Of a stretch of 64,000 nt of DNA, positions 1 to 11,866 are shown piece after piece. Under the pieces are notes generated by a model that saw only the letters and a program-made list of their open reading frames with translations, searched no databases and had not been told where the DNA came from. A program made the position numbers and the translations under genes. Every line of letters starts with the position of its first letter. Within the stretch, counting starts at the first letter, position 1. The stretch is from Trichoplusia ni (Eukaryota; Arthropoda; Insecta; Lepidoptera; Noctuidae), in the NCBI RefSeq assembly GCF_003590095.1, contig NC_039483.1:13516001-13580000 (forward strand), in the 5' to 3' direction.

Positions 1-3000
1 TACATGTATTTGACATAATTACCGACAATCTCACAGTCATGAACAATGGATATAAAGAAAAAGACAACATTCTACATGACAAAACGTAAAGGAAGTTAAG
101 AAAAAGAAAAAAAGGAAGAAGTAATGAAAAAATACCATTCAAAGTTTCATTCGAAACAATTATTAAAGTGATAAACCTATGAAAGCATAAAGAAATTAAT
201 TATTCAATGAAAATGTCAAATACAAAAGCGTGGCTTCGTTAGTCACAAAATCTCACCACAACAGCCCAAAATAGTCCAAATCATATTTCCCTTCTACTAC
301 GTTAATTTAAAATCATAATAGGGAAATTGATAAAACCAATGTAAACCAGATGCGGTTGAAATCAAACCCAGTATTTACGGGGACAATAAGCTAAAACAAA
401 TTTTCGTCGGCGAACGGTCTGTATGCATCTGAAAGCATAATCTATAGATATCTATGGGTAGAACTAAACGCATTCATTGATCTAGCTGACAATAACGGAT
501 CTGACCTATTTATGTCGATATTCATCGGGTTTTCGGCATCAAAATAATGGCTCACAAATATTGATAGTTTTCGTTTAATAATGTTTCAAAGCTGCAAGCT
601 ACTTTGCTACTGCTGTTTATCAGTGGTTAATGAAATATTTTTGCCATCGTTTCGTAGCTTTGCCTTTACCGGACTATAACATAGTTTTCAGATTCACAAC
701 TTCTATTCTTCTCTCTTCAAAAACATATAGTTTTAGGCTTTTAGACATAAACTTTTAGACCATTTTATATAATTACTGAGTTAGCTGTCTTGCGGCTTCG
801 CCCACTTGGTCGTCAGTTACAGCTTCAAAAACAAAACCCTCTTTTTTAAAAGTTTTAGAACAGTCACTTTCCAAATTTATCGAAATCAGTCCCACTACTT
901 ACACACAAGCACACTCACATACGTACTCCATTATTCTGACAATAATATTAGACAGCTTTAGAAAATCAATGCTTACAATCACAGCACTAAATTAAGGTCA
1001 CAATTTGGCCATTTGTCTCCTACGTCGCAACCCTCGCATCACATCCTTACCCCTGATTCACCAAACAAACCAAGATTACATTTGCAGTACGCCTTATCAC
1101 TGCTCCGTGTTTGTAAGCAATCAATATTCACATTGCAGTTAGGATTTGCTTTCAGACAATCTCATTAACGATTGTGATTGGGTTTCATGGTTTCCAGTTG
1201 CCGTCTGTATTTTTTATTGCGAAATGACTGTTGTATCGAGAGTGACTTTTTATTTAGTAGCTTGCTGCATCTGCCACTTTTTATATTTGTATGAATGAGT
1301 CAGAATAGAAAGCAAAATACTTTGATAAAATGCAGTTATATGTCGAATTATTTGACGTCCAAAATAATAATACTTCGATTTTGAAGACGATTTAAGCCAC
1401 TGAAACTGCTCAAATGGCTCTTCTTTTTGGCCCTAAAGTACATACGAGTATCTTCCTCTTGCTGTCAATCTACAAGTGACACAAATTATTGAGTCAAATG
1501 AATGAGACATCTTGGTTCTGTCAATTTTTTTTGGAGTAGGTAACTCTCTTTCATGCACTACATAATTGCCACAAAATTCCGCCCGTTATTAGCGGTTAAT
1601 TACAACTATCGTCCGAGACGCGACAATGTGTTTGTGGTGTATACCATTGTATTTGTGTGGTTGAGGACCATTGGCAGCCATTACGCCTTAATTGCGCAGA
1701 AGTATTTAATGACCACTGTTTCTGATACGATGGAATGAGCATTAAATGAGTTGGCTTAAGACTATGACTATAGATAGTGTCTGCAAAATAATTTAAAGGT
1801 ATACTGTGTCAATTTTTCTTAAAATTGTAACAGTATATTTACAATAAACACAATACCATTGACAAATTAATAATTATGACTCATGTAGGTAAAGCACGGA
1901 TTTTATTGGGAACCGTAACGTCCGTAACCGTAACCAAAACTATCTGATATCCAAAACATAATCTATCCGTAGCCAAAACCAGGACCAATAAACGCGATTC
2001 AAATAATTTTGGATTTAGGTCTACTTTTGAACAGAAATGGTTACGACAGGTTCTTGTCAGTCGAATCGTACACACAAGAAACGTTCCCATCATGTCATAA
2101 TTTACTTCTAGAATTCCTTTAAAATGTGACATCCTTCTCGGAAACTATCGCGAAATAAACGGATAATTCCAAGTTATTTAATATAATATAATAATATGTA
2201 GATATTGTAGATAGAATTATATTCATAAATCTGTATCGTTAACCGAAACCGAAATAACATAACTGATCTTTAACCCTACCTACCACTGCGTTCTACTCCC
2301 TGCAACATACCTAAATAAATAAGACTGTTGACGTCGTAGAAGCGGGGCATTGTGCTTAATGGGGTTAAACGGCATCTCTGTACCACTAATCCAAGTCTGA
2401 CAAGTAGTGTAGGTAGTAGATTGCGAAAGACATGTAACGAAACATTGGATAGCTTACACGAAAAGTCATTGAAGTACAAACAGTTTTATCCATGCTCTTT
2501 AATACAATAAAGATTTTGCCTCAGAAACTTGCAGAAGTGAGCTTACAGTGCTTGTTAAGCAAAGTGGAGAGGCGATAACTACTTACAAGTTTTTATACTA
2601 AAGTTCTGAAGATTCTACGTAAAAGGCAATCCCGACAATGAAAGAGCGGCAACTTGAAAGCAAATAGATTTGTCAAAATATCAGACAGGACTGACTACGA
2701 ACTGGCGAGAGACTATGGATCTATATTTTTACTCTTTCCTATTAATTTGGATCAAATTCTGCGATTAAAACAAAACAAGCTTAATTCTATGTCCCAATAC
2801 AAGGATGAACTAAATAAAAGTTGTAAACTTGTAAAGTGGTAAAGTTACTACATGACCACATTAAAGCATCTCGTAACGTTAGCTGCGGTCACTGCACCCC
2901 CCACATCTTGCTACCTACTTAATTTACATAGAAAACCCTTTTTACAACACGCTCTGGTCAAAGCAAGTAGGTATCAGAAATGCAAAGTGCATTTGTAAGG

Positions 3001-3840
3001 TGCTTAGCAAGTTGTTAAATAGATACCTGAATTTGCATGAGATAATCCCGTTGTGCCGCACACTGGCGCCTAAAACTTAATTCTGTAGAGGTAAATGGGT
3101 ACCACTAAATAATTTATACAGAATTTCACAAATATTTTGGGCACTAGGAACTTACGATATTTAAAATTGACTTCCAAGGGGCCTACCGCGACGTCTTGAA
3201 ACAATGATATTGCGGGTGTAAAAGAGAGATGCCGATGCCGATGACGCTCTATGCCGTGAATTGTGCTGTCACTCTTCAAAAACCCTATGTAATTTCAGAA
3301 TTTCTGAAGTAAAATTAGCTTATTAACGTTATATTTTATTTATTATGCTTTTATTCACACGTGTTAAGGATAATCATCGTCATTCATCTGAAGAATAGAC
3401 AACTTCTACAAAAAAAGTGCATTGTTATGTCTAAGTATGTACGTCTTAGGAACTTCTTACTCCTAAATATTATCAAGAATGTCGTGATAAGTACCTTCTA
3501 CCGCGCCACCTAGTTTCATTGGTACATACCGAATAACATGACAAGCAGGAAATTTGTTTGATATTAAAATAGTAATAAAAATTCAAAAAAGGAAAAGGTA
3601 TCAACTCTAATTATAATAATTTAATGCATTATGATGAGTAAACAAAATAACCTTAATTTCAAATATGTGTCCTGGCCCAATAAGTTTTTTATATCGCAAA
3701 AGCCAAGTTTCCAAGTTACACGAATTCAATCGATTGTTGGCTTTTTTGACAGATACTTGTGAATTGACGTCTACTGTCATCACTAATGGTGAAACAGTGA
3801 ATGGGGTTTTCAACTTTTAATATTTAATTTCTTTTTGCAG
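1..3840. other. Intergenic sequence upstream of twinfilin
   Basis: AT-rich sequence with no convincing coding exon. The open frames at 1553-1738, 1881-2132 and 3070-3279 are short, lack recognisable domains and have no splice partners. Around 1910-1990 there is a low-complexity stretch with repeated CCGTAACC/CCAAAAC words. Positions 3052-3070 share an 18-base word (one mismatch) with the twf 3' UTR. The twf promoter should lie near the right end. A possible splice acceptor (pyrimidine run ending in TTTTTGCAG) sits at about 3828-3840, so a non-coding first exon further left is possible. No TATA box is evident. Confidence 0.6.
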
Positions 3841-3920
3841 TTTAATTTGTACAGTTCATTTGTGAGATATATTGTTTTGTGAAGTGAGTATATTGTACAA
3901 TAACCGTAAGAAAAACTGCA

Positions 3921-6900
3921 ATGTCTCATCAAACAGGAATCCAAGGTATGTTAAAATACAGTTATATTTTTCGTAATAAACACGACTTGTGGTAATAAAC
4001 CCGGTGAATTAATCTAATTCCTATCAACTCAAAGTATAAAAATCAAAACTGTATTTATTGAAAGTATATAAATAGAAATAGCGGTATTTCTGGCGTAAAA
4101 CCGGATCACCCACGTCAATATTATTATAGATCTTGCGAATTCGTAGCCGATATTTATATTTCCGTGGCGTACCGTTACACCAACTTAAAAAACAATTGTG
4201 CCGGACAACCTATTACGAAACGGCAGAAAAACGCGAACCATGTAACACCATTTAGAGAAAGCTATTGATTGAGAATTCAATAGATTATGATTCATGCGTT
4301 TATCGTAACAATCCCAATGATTTCAGTAGAGATATGACCAGTAAACTATAGATTAAAACTTATCTTGATGGAGCAAACTTGAAAACATAATAATATGCCA
4401 AGTCCACAAATGTTATCTGTAAAGTTTATTTTAACTACTGTTATAAAACTTTTCATTGTATTTGCTTTTCCATTTAGGTCCTTATCTCTATATAATATTA
4501 AATTTAAATTTCAGCCAATGCAGAATTGAAGAAATATTTGGGCAAATGTAGAGATGGAAAGATCAGAGTGTTGAAAATCAGCATTGACAATGGTAATACT
4601 AAACAAACATGTGTTATAATCAGTAACAAATATAACTCTTTACTTAACACCCTTCATTATCTCCTGCTTACTTCTACAAGTACATCCTGCAAGTCAACAC
4701 CTAAATTAATTATTTTTTCATTCTACTTGTAATATTTACATTATAATATTTTTATTTTGGAAGTAAGTCTGTCCATTTTGTGTACACTAAATCATTTCAC
4801 ACAGGCTTCTTATGCGATTCCTTTAATTAATTTTAAATATTGATTTTGCAACCTGTTGTATAATATATATTATTATTTGTGTAATATAATAATAAATCTT
4901 TATAATAACTCTAAATATATTAGTGTGTAAACTTTCAGAACAGCTGGTGCTATCCAAATATTACCCTCCGAAGCACTCATGGGAGCAAGACTTTGACAAA
5001 TATGTCCCGTCATTGGTTGTGGATGATCTGCCATGTTATATTTTATATAGGTAAGCATTTATTTATTAAACCAGACACTTTGTTATTTTATATTCTTTAC
5101 ACCTACTTTACTGCTATTATTTACTAATAGCTGTGCTACATGATTCCACCCACATAGCTACTATTTGTAATACTATGGGAAGTAATAATAAATATGGTAA
5201 TGTTTAAAAAAAATAGGGTTGTTTCAGTATGCCCTTTAATCAGGCTATGAAGTTAGAAAATAGAGAGTGCACCTGTCTCCACACTATAATAGTTATTCCT
5301 CGCAAATTATTGTTTAGATTTATCAACGTGAGTTAAAAATATTATATGACACACTTCACTGAAGTTACATTCTGTAATTCTATAGCGTATTTATAGGCCT
5401 TGTGGTTGTATTTAGAACTAAACGAAGGCCATTTGTAAGATTGCAAGGTTAGGCTATATATATTTAACTTGGATGGGTAAGAAAATCTCAATAAAAAATA
5501 TTTATGATTAGAACCTGTTTAAATAATATTTAGGTATAGATAATGTAATAATTACAAAATTAGTTGTTCATAATGTTCTATTTTTTAAGGAAATATATAA
5601 CTCTAACCTACCTACTCTAAAATACCCTACTAACTATTTATTTAACTGTGTTTTCCTTATACTAGATTTGACTCAACAAATTCCGTTGGGCATGAATGGC
5701 TACTACTCAGCTGGTCTCCTGACAGTGCTCCGGTGAGACACAAGATGCTGTACGCCTCCACTAAAGCTACCTTAAAGCAAGAGTTTGGATCGTCACACAT
5801 TAAGGATGAAATGCATGCAACTGTTAAGGTGAGTTGACTAGGACACGCCAAAGTCGAGTGAAACGGTATATCTTTAATGTATATTATAAGTTCGGTTAGG
5901 TGACTTCAGATACCGGAACGATTTCTCACCCGTTGTTCTTCTAACTAGATTCAGACTGAACTAATAAATTCGAGTCCTCACGCTGCTCATGAAACTGTAG
6001 ATCCTTTGCTTAGACATATTTTATGTTTGAATATTAATTAATACATGTTAATATATATAACATATTTACAGTGTTATGTGTTGATCGATTTATTTACTCG
6101 ATAAAAAATAATATAAAGACTTAACTTAAATATATGAATAACTATGAATTTTTATTGAACTGTTAAATCTCAACTTTTACCAATCAAATTAAGAAGACTA
6201 TATGGTTTCTTGCTGCTTGTTTCTTAAACCGTGTCTTTGTCTTATAAATATTATAATGATACTTATTGCACAAGAATTCATTGAATCAAAAGTCTTAATC
6301 ATCAATTGTATTGTTTGTTTAGTAAATCACTAACTTTCCACTTGAGATAATGAAATTATAATCATATCTGTAAGTGCAAAATCATAATTTAAGATTAGGT
6401 ATCTCATAAGTTGAAGAATGTTACTACATGCAAACTGCATGTCATCATCATCATCATCATCTCAGCCTATCGCCGTCCACTGCTGAACGTAGGCCTCCCC
6501 CAAAGAGCGCCAACCATCCCGGTCCTGGAATAACAACTGCATGTGAATATCGTTAATTCAATAGAGTAGGTTTTGACGTCTATTACATCACGCATGTTGC
6601 TAATAAATTGATCTAAAATGGTTCTTGTCTTCTAAAATGACAATAAAAGGTTTATTGTTACTTAGGCACGAGAAAAAGAAAAAAGTGCATTTGGCGGTTT
6701 TTCTCCATAGAATTGGCATTATGGAATTACGCATCTAGAGTTCTTAATGTTAACGTATCGAATGTGCCTGAAACAGTAGTACTTGAAAAAGATTTTTAAT
6801 TTATAAACACCTTAATTTTATTTTATTTGTGATTTTCTATTTCCAGGATGAAGTCAGCTTGAAAGGTTACAAGGCGCATCTGAGCGGGGTGAGTGCGCCC

Positions 6901-8845
6901 GCCCCCCTCACCGACAGAGAAGAGGCCTTGAAGGAGCTACAGGAGAGTGAACACAACACTAACTATGGAACTGATGCAAGGTAGACTATCTTAAACCTTT
7001 ACATTAAACAAAAATAGACTATTTATTTTGGTTTCGAGTTTGAAAATTATTAAGTTGGTAGAATATTCACAAAAAGTAGCAGATTGACTATATAGATACT
7101 AGATAGATACTACAAATGTCTCCCTGATACCATCATCAAATCATAACCAAACATAACCATTTGTAGCAAACATAAATTTTGCGACACAACTGTTGTGAAA
7201 TTCGGCAATTTGAATATATGAGGCAGCACATTTATTTCTTACTTTCATTGAAAACAATTAGACATTTTAAATTTGAACATGTGGATTTTGATGACTACAG
7301 TATTTTTTAACTTTTATACTTTTTTTCAGGCAATCAACAATGGGTGGTGTGTCATTCCCTATAACGGAAGCTGCCAAACAAGGTTTAAATGATCTCAAAC
7401 GAGGTTCCTATAACTACTTACAATTTAAGATAGGTAAGTAAGACGTTATGATAATATTATCATCATATTACTTCTAACCTATATACAATATTTTAAAACT
7501 TACCTATCGGGATTGGTCGAAAAGTTCTGGATCCAACTGGTTTGTTTAATATTGAGCTAGTACAGCAGTGGAGTCTAGTCCACGAACCATTTACAAACAA
7601 CCATTTAACTGCTTATAAAATTAATTTATCAAGTCGTAGTTTAACATCAAGAACTGACAAAAACTAGCCTGTTGAAACCCCATCGCATTTGCATATGCAA
7701 ATTACTTGTAATATGATTTACCTGACTCCGTCTACACAGATCTACTAATCCACTTATAGTCGATTTGTAAAGAACATGCAAGCAGCCACGCTTTTGCTTA
7801 AGCTGGGATAAAACTTGGACCTCGGTAGTTGTTCATAAATGCAACCTATGCAGACACTTACAAATGTCATCATTTACTTTCCAGATTTAGTAGAAGAACA
7901 GATTCACCTGTCAAAAGCGGCAAACATATCGCTGACAGACCTCCCGCAGCAAGTACCGGCCGACCAGGCCAGATACCATTTGTATATATTCAAGCACACG
8001 CACGAGAGCGACTATATGGAGAGCATAGGTATTTGATTTTGAACTCTATGTATATGGAAATAAGTTTGATTTCGCTTTAATAAGAGTGAATAACTCATAT
8101 TGAACTCTGTGAAGATGAGAATAAGAATGGCTTCTCAGTAATCATAAAATATAAATATGAGTTTGCAAAATAAGAGGAAACCATTTTTTTAAGAATATAA
8201 TGTTGCTTTCGTAAGGGTTTTCAAGTATTGCATGGGTTAAGAAATGTCCACATACTCAAACGAATGTTTTTTGCAGTGTTCATCTATTCAATGCCCGGCT
8301 ACAACTGCAGTATTAAGGAAAGAATGATGTATTCAAGTTGTAAAGGCCAGTTCTTAGAAATTATTGAAAAAATGGGTGTTGAAATAGCGAAAAGGGTAAG
8401 TGAGATTATAATTACAGTTCTTGCTCAAAAAGTTTTTAAATTATAAGTAGTTTTTAATTCATTTGTAATTTTTATAAACAAGATTTTTAATATTGTTTTT
8501 GTTGTTTCAAGTTTTGACACTCTTATGGGGCCTTTTTTCCAAAAAGCACCAGGCTAGCAGACCATCATTAAACTATACCAATTGAATCAGTCCATTGTCT
8601 TATATGGCATTATTACAATAAATTCTCCACCCCCAACACAAATATTACTCTTAAAATAATCTTATCCTATATATTCACCCTAACATTTTCAGTTGGAAAT
8701 CGACGACGGAAAGGAATTGACCGAAGAGTTCTTATACAGTGAGATACATCCAACAAGAAACCTGCATCGTCCGGCCTTCGCCAAGCCAAAAGGCCCGCCT
8801 AATAGGGGTGCGAAACGAATCACCAAGTCGCAAGCTACGCAGTAA
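3921..8845 (+). CDS. twf: Twinfilin, actin monomer-binding protein
   Basis: Twinfilin sequesters ADP-actin monomers, caps filament barbed ends and binds capping protein in the cytoplasm. Nine coding exons join in frame: 3921-3945, 4515-4592, 4939-5050, 5666-5828, 6847-6980, 7330-7433, 7885-8028, 8277-8395 and 8693-8845. They total 1032 nt, 343 residues, the length I expect for the insect protein, and all introns are GT-AG. The start MSHQTGI is the usual insect N-terminus. ADF-H domain 1 spans roughly residues 5-135 and includes VPSLVVDDLPCYILYR and ASTKATLKQEFGSS. ADF-H domain 2 spans about 173-310 and includes RYHLYIFKHTHE and YSMPGYNCSIKERMMYSSCK. The basic tail (residues 319-335, RPAFAKPKGPPNRGAKR) is the family's capping-protein and lipid-binding segment. 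No frame damage is seen, so this is an intact gene. The identification is from family similarity recalled, not from a search. Confidence 0.96.
6443..6534 (-). mobile_element. 5'-truncated retroposon tail with target duplication
   Basis: Lies in a twf intron. A TCA microsatellite is joined to CTCAGCCTATCGCCGTCCAC and AGGCCTCCCCCAAAGAGCGC, a very common lepidopteran repeat. It is flanked by an exact 10-nt direct repeat AACTGCATGT (6433-6442 and 6535-6544). Read on the minus strand it ends in (TGA)n, so this is the 3' end of a non-LTR element. Confidence 0.7.
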
Positions 8846-9195
8846 TTATACAGAGATTATGCGGCTTAAGGGCACTTAGAGATACGAGGCTGAAGAAGTG
8901 CAGCAGTGGCGCCATTGTGATAAGACATCAGCTCCACTTTTATGTTTCATACGATATATAGAAGTGCAGTAGCGATGCCACATATAAATAGTACAGTTCA
9001 ATACGCAAAATTGACCAACCAACCAACCTGTTTTTACCAAGTAGCACAACCAGAACTCATTGAAATTGATGTGCAGTAGTTTTAAAAATCAAATTTAGTT
9101 AGTCGACTTCATTTTTGCGTAGTAAAGATACGTTTTAACATTTTTTGATTAATGTTCATACTCAATATAAAAGCAGAACCTAACAATATGAATTT

Positions 9196-9228
9196 CACAA
9201 AGATCGCTAGAATTTACTGATCTTTGTG
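9196..9228 (+). repeat. Perfect 10-bp hairpin in twf 3' UTR
   Basis: CACAAAGATC at 9196-9205 pairs with GATCTTTGTG at 9219-9228 around a 13-nt loop. It lies inside the probable 3' UTR and immediately left of one arm (9239-9258) of a longer-range inverted repeat. Confidence 0.7.
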
Positions 9229-10885
9229 TGCTGCACACTGGCGCCACTGCGACACTTCCATCCGCCTCTTATTTAAAGCCGTTTCAAACAATAGTCAACT
9301 AAGTTTAAAGAATAGTTTTATACGCCCTGTTTCATCCGCGTTTTTGTTCAACTCTTGACGACTAAAGCTTGATGGTGACTTTTAATAACCTTCCACATCA
9401 TGATATGAATACAAATGAATTTAGATATTAGTATGAACCCAAACAAGCGATAAGTTTTAATAAAATAGTTTATTTTTGTATTGAGCTAGCTTGCTTTTAT
9501 GAAATTATGTAAAATGAGACTAAATCTTCGATTGCAATATTGAGGAACAAAAGCCGTTTTTTCAATGAATTAAAGCCGAATATTTTTTTAAAGGAACCGC
9601 GTGATTTAGGCGTTCCTTAAAACCATATAATAAGTACATGCTTCAATATATAAAATCATTCATTAACCTCTATGAGTAAGGTTTATATTGCTGAAAAGAC
9701 TGGAGGTCAATGTGCAATAATACAAAAAAAATTATTAGAAAAAATGTTTAAAACGTTTATTCTATTTTTAAAATGTATTGGTAAATGTTTGATTAATAAT
9801 TTATGTAAAATGGTATACCTAAAAAAATATGTAATGTGTAGAAATTGAATTTAACTGATTATAGTATTATTAACGTAAAAACGAATTAGACGACTATGAA
9901 GTTCAGGTGTACCCTTGATCATAAATAATGAATTATTATCTACTTTTAAAAAGAGGAAATAATAACGGGATAAAGTAACATGAAATGTGTATTTTATTTT
10001 CTTTGTGTAAACTAATAATGTGCTACAACGATTTAAATTTATATTTTTTGTAATCTATAAAAGTAATGTGTAATATATTTTGTCCATTAAATGAATTCTA
10101 CTCCGAATACTATACAAAATAATGTTATCTTAAAGTTTGTCTTTAATATTTCACTTTGGTAATTGAAACTGGTTCCAAATAATAACATCTGCACGTGAGA
10201 AGATTTAAAGGGTGTTTAAAGGCAGGACCCACTATTCCACTATTTAAAATCGCTGATGAATTAATGGAATTATTGTTAAAATTAAACTATTCGCTTTCTC
10301 TTAAGCCCCATTGTAAATAGCGGAATCGGGGCCCTGATCAGAGGCCTACGGGCAGACTAAACTGATACCAGTTAAAAGTTAAGTGCATGACAATCATTAT
10401 TGATGTTTCAGTATTCGGTCATTTTACATAAAAACATTGGAGCAATAACGATAGCGAGGGTACTTTAAGTCACGTGTTAATGTAATGCAATCTATAATTA
10501 TGTGTACTCGTTATAAAAGTATTATTAACAGTCATTAGGTAGTAGGACTGTTTCAATACCTAATATGTATATTTTTATGATAATTATAATGAACGCATAT
10601 GTAGCTCAATAAAATTAATTATTATATAGATCTTGCCATTTTTAAAGTTTTGTAACTTTTATTATAGAACCAAAGCGTTCATTATTATCTCGTTTCAATA
10701 ATTATAAGCCTTAGCGTTTTTTACCTTTCGTATTTTTAAAATTAAGCGAAAACAATTTGTTTTTTATTTTAATTCCTAAAATTGTTGCACAAATACGATA
10801 AATATGAAATTTATAAATACCTACATATTTCCTTATATTTTTGTAAATCGGTTTGACCATACCTGTATTGTGCAATGTGTATAAC

Positions 10886-10891
10886 AATAAA
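10886..10891 (+). terminator. twf: Candidate distal poly(A) signal of twf
   Basis: AATAAA followed within 30 nt by a run of T and GT (about 10905-10920). It is the last good hexamer before the convergent TIMMDC1 transcript. Upstream hexamers at 9459 and 10609 are alternatives. Confidence 0.4.
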
Positions 10892-11290
10892 TTGCTTTTA
10901 ATATAACTTTGTTTTTTTATCTTTCAAGTACGTAACAGGCTAATTTTCAAGATGCTATAAGTGTGAGCCTGGACATTATGAACACCTTAACTGTACTACA
11001 TATGTTTAGGAACCAGAAAAGTTAAGCTCTCCAAATCGTGGTGTGTCGTTTTGTCTAAGAATTTAATTTAAAATATAACGCGACTAAAAATCAATGTAAA
11101 GCAAAATAGATTTAATTTATTTAATATGATTGTATAATAAGACCCCAAGATTGCTTACCTTGTTCAATATATACCTAAGTAGTATAGTTCTACCGAAATT
11201 ACACAGTGCCCCTCATCATCCATCTTGCATTAGGTATACAAAACAAGTTTTGCACTAAAAAATAAACCAGCAGTAAAATTAAATATTCTG

Positions 11291-11296
11291 TTTATT
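11291..11296 (-). terminator. Candidate poly(A) signal of TIMMDC1
   Basis: TTTATT on the plus strand, AATAAA on the transcript strand, about 570 nt beyond the TIMMDC1 stop, followed by T-rich sequence. With the twf hexamer at 10886 it leaves about 0.4 kb between two convergent transcript ends. Confidence 0.4.
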
Positions 11297-11629
11297 TTAC
11301 AAACCTACTTTATGTACAATATTTAACAAACTCTGACTCCAAATAAATAATAACATTCAATTTGACACAAATAATGTTTGTCAATAACTAGTTATTCCAA
11401 CTGTGTTTCAAATATAACAGTTACCTATAGCTGTAGCTTCCCCCTTACTTTCCTCATGAAGGAAGTGTCTTAACACTAATACTCCTTATAATACCTATAA
11501 AAGGCACATACACTGCTATTTTACAGAAATAGAGACAAGCAGAATGATGAATAAATGTACTAGAAAAGTAATGGGCAAAGAAAAGTGACTGTGAGCTGTT
11601 GAGTTGAGTGAGTTGAGGTTTTGATAAGA

Positions 11630-11676
11630 TTAAAATTATTGTCCAAGACTGTCAGAGTCTTGGACAATAATTTTAA
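11630..11676 (-). repeat. Perfect 21-bp inverted repeat in TIMMDC1 3' UTR
   Basis: The arms at 11630-11650 and 11656-11676 are exact reverse complements, separated by a 5-nt loop (GTCAG). The hairpin lies about 190 nt beyond the stop codon in the predicted 3' UTR. It is too short and too tightly looped for a typical microRNA precursor. It may be a small palindromic insertion or a structural RNA element. Confidence 0.85.
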
Positions 11677-11866
11677 CCTTTGGTAAAATACTGCCAAGTA
11701 GAGGGACATGTAAACAGATGGATAAAAAATCACATTTTCGAATCTTTAATCAGATTTCATAGTCAACTTTTTAACCATTAAGGTACATATTTAAAGAATG
11801 GTTGACATAATGATCTTTATTTTAAGTACCTATTTAGAACATCAGGGGTCAGCTATTGGCTTGTAA

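Larger units (their letters stand above)
8846..10915 (+). other. twf: Probable twinfilin 3' UTR
   Basis: About 2 kb without coding potential between the twf stop and the convergent gene. Several AATAAA hexamers are present (9459, 10609, 10886). The last is followed by a T/GT-rich stretch and is the best candidate for the distal poly(A) site. The UTR contains a perfect 10-bp hairpin at 9196-9228 and a long-range inverted repeat (8895-8914 with 9239-9258). The true end needs transcript data. Confidence 0.5.

Noticed and set aside
1881..2132. 83-codon minus-strand ORF
   Set aside because: Built on low-complexity CCGTAACC/CCAAAAC words with no recognised protein similarity.
7829..8080. 83-codon plus-strand ORF overlapping a twf exon
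   Set aside because: It is a shifted frame over twf exon 7885-8028, whose correct frame encodes the second ADF-H domain.
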